DNA from: Bacillota bacterium
Lineage (GTDB): Bacteria; Bacillota; Clostridia; DSM-8532
Length of the DNA stretch: 7,015 nucleotides
Direction of reading: 5' to 3'
Assembly: GCA_023459915.1 (NCBI GenBank)
Contig: JAEWSN010000167.1
Span: forward strand, 1-7,015
The notes beneath the pieces are model-generated. The model was given only the letters and a program-made list of their open reading frames with translations, did no database searches and was not told the DNA's origin. Positions 6,169 through 7,015 of this stretch are shown here, in pieces. Position numbers and translations under genes: made by a program. The first letter of the stretch is position 1. Each line of letters begins with the position of its first letter.

Positions 6169-6225
6169 AAAAGAATCGTCCTGCCGGGACTCCAACCATA
6201 TGAGTCCGCCATGACCGGGAGCAGG
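6169..6225 (-). terminator. Possible terminator after the GH43 gene
   Basis: Eleven bases past the GH43 stop, the transcript can form an outer stem CCTGC (6225-6221) with GCAGG (6184-6180) and an inner perfect stem GGACTC (6207-6202) with GAGTCC (6192-6187), loop 9 bases. A U-rich stretch TTCTTTT (6175-6169) follows 4 bases after the outer stem. The inner stem is short and the left side has a long unpaired stretch, so this is a moderate candidate. It would separate GH43 transcription from the regulator promoter. Confidence 0.4.
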
Positions 6226-6235
6226 TTCCGCGTCC

Positions 6236-7015
6236 TCACCCCAACGCGAACGAGGCCAGATTGGCGGCGCCGTGCCCGATGTACTGGAAATAGAGCGCCT
6301 GCACGCCATCTGGGATGGCAATGTCGGCGGCGTACGCCTTGAACTCATTCGTGAAGTCCACGGGGATGCTGCCCAGTGACGGGCCGTCCCAGGAGGTCTT
6401 CACCTCGAACGCACCCTTGCAGTACCCGCGCACGCGGATGGACACCACCCGTGTGCCCTGACAGGTGAAATACTTGAACCCGGCCGCCGCGCCATCGCGC
6501 AGGTTGGCCACATAACCGGGTTCCTCGTCGCCATCCCGGCCATCCTGCGTGACCTTGGGGAACCTGCAATCCATCCATTCTCCCGGCGCGCCGGTGGTGA
6601 ATGCCTCATCCCGCGCAAACAGGTGGCACGCCAGATAGCCCGGGTATTCACCCCTGCCTTCCAGCGGCTTTCGGTTCGGCCCACAGGAGGTGATCTCCAC
6701 CTGTGGGATCGTGCCGTCCTCCAGGAACCGAATCCATTCCATGCAGCCCTGCCGGCTGAAGTTCGTGCCGTTGGTGTGGCGGTGGTAGAAGATGCACCAC
6801 TGCCCGTCCACCTCCACGATGCTGCCATGGTTGTTGCCGCCGTATGCCATGGGCCTGGCGGCCGGCTTGTAGGTGTCGATGTGCATGTCGTTGTTGCTGA
6901 CGATGACACCCCGGTAGGTGAACCCTTCCCTGGGATTCCGGCTGGTGGCGTAGCACAGTTCATGCATGGCGATGGAGGAATAGACAAAGTAGTAAACGTC
7001 CCCGCGCTTGCGGAT
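6236..7015 (-). CDS. Glycoside hydrolase family 43 enzyme, C-terminal part (cut by right edge)
   Basis: The visible 259 residues are the end of a GH43-type enzyme, a family of arabinofuranosidases, arabinanases and beta-xylosidases with a five-bladed propeller fold. The frame is open from the first base of the right edge: IRKRGDVYYFVYSS (1-14) and HELCYATS (18-25) match the middle of the catalytic domain, and MAYGGNNHGSIVE (56-68) with IFYHR (75-79) are late-propeller landmarks. In related proteins the acid/base Glu sits a few residues before this IRK segment, so it probably falls just outside the window. Residues about 165-259 look like a beta-rich accessory domain, possibly CBM6-like. The real start and any signal peptide are not visible, so the cellular location is unknown. 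The gene ends 268 bases before the regulator start. The exact activity cannot be told; an arabinose-side-chain or xylo-oligosaccharide role fits the GH51 neighbour. Confidence 0.88.
   Translation of the reverse strand: MRKRGDVYYFVYSSIAMHELCYATSRNPREGFTYRGVIVSNNDMHIDTYKPAARPMAYGGNNHGSIVEVDGQWCIFYHRHTNGTNFSRQGCMEWIRFLEDGTIPQVEITSCGPNRKPLEGRGEYPGYLACHLFARDEAFTTGAPGEWMDCRFPKVTQDGRDGDEEPGYVANLRDGAAAGFKYFTCQGTRVVSIRVRGYCKGAFEVKTSWDGPSLGSIPVDFTNEFKAYAADIAIPDGVQALYFQYIGHGAANLASFALG

Overview
All six genes lie on the minus strand, so transcription runs from the right edge to the left. In that order they are: the C-terminal part of a glycoside hydrolase family 43 (GH43) enzyme (7015-6236, cut by the right edge), an AraC-family regulator with a cupin-type sensor domain (5967-4990), two ABC sugar-transporter permeases of the LplB and LplC type (4816-3896 and 3899-2943), a large solute-binding lipoprotein (2903-1098), and the N-terminal half of a GH51 alpha-L-arabinofuranosidase (739-1, cut by the left edge). 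Together they form a carbohydrate utilisation locus, most probably for arabinose-containing oligosaccharides from arabinan or arabinoxylan. The substrate is inferred from the two hydrolase families.

The organism looks like a fairly GC-rich member of the Bacillota, perhaps a gut-type Clostridia. The reasons are strong AGGAGG-type ribosome sites, a lipobox-anchored binding protein with a Ser/Ala/Glu-rich linker, and an LplABC-type transporter with no ATPase gene beside it. No rRNA or tRNA gene, mobile element or CRISPR array is visible, and the sequence does not support a genus.

Model: the lipoprotein captures an oligosaccharide outside the cell, the two permeases pass it through the membrane using an ATPase encoded elsewhere, and GH51 (no signal peptide), probably with GH43, trims it in the cytoplasm. 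The AraC protein presumably senses a sugar and controls the locus.

The most notable finding is regulatory. The upstream regions of the araC-type gene and the GH51 gene share one composite element: three tandem 10-bp repeats (consensus near ATGTAAAGAG), then 7 bp, a non-consensus -35 box TGGCG(G/T), 17 bp, and a -10 box GATAAT inside GGATAATTT. The spacing is identical at both sites. This is the layout expected for an activator bound next to RNA polymerase at both promoters, and the AraC protein is the natural candidate. The gap between the binding-protein and GH51 genes (740-1097) also holds two mutually exclusive hairpins and a small hairpin that covers the GH51 ribosome-binding site. The gap before the permease genes (4817-4989) has a palindrome and a strong hairpin but no copy of the shared element.
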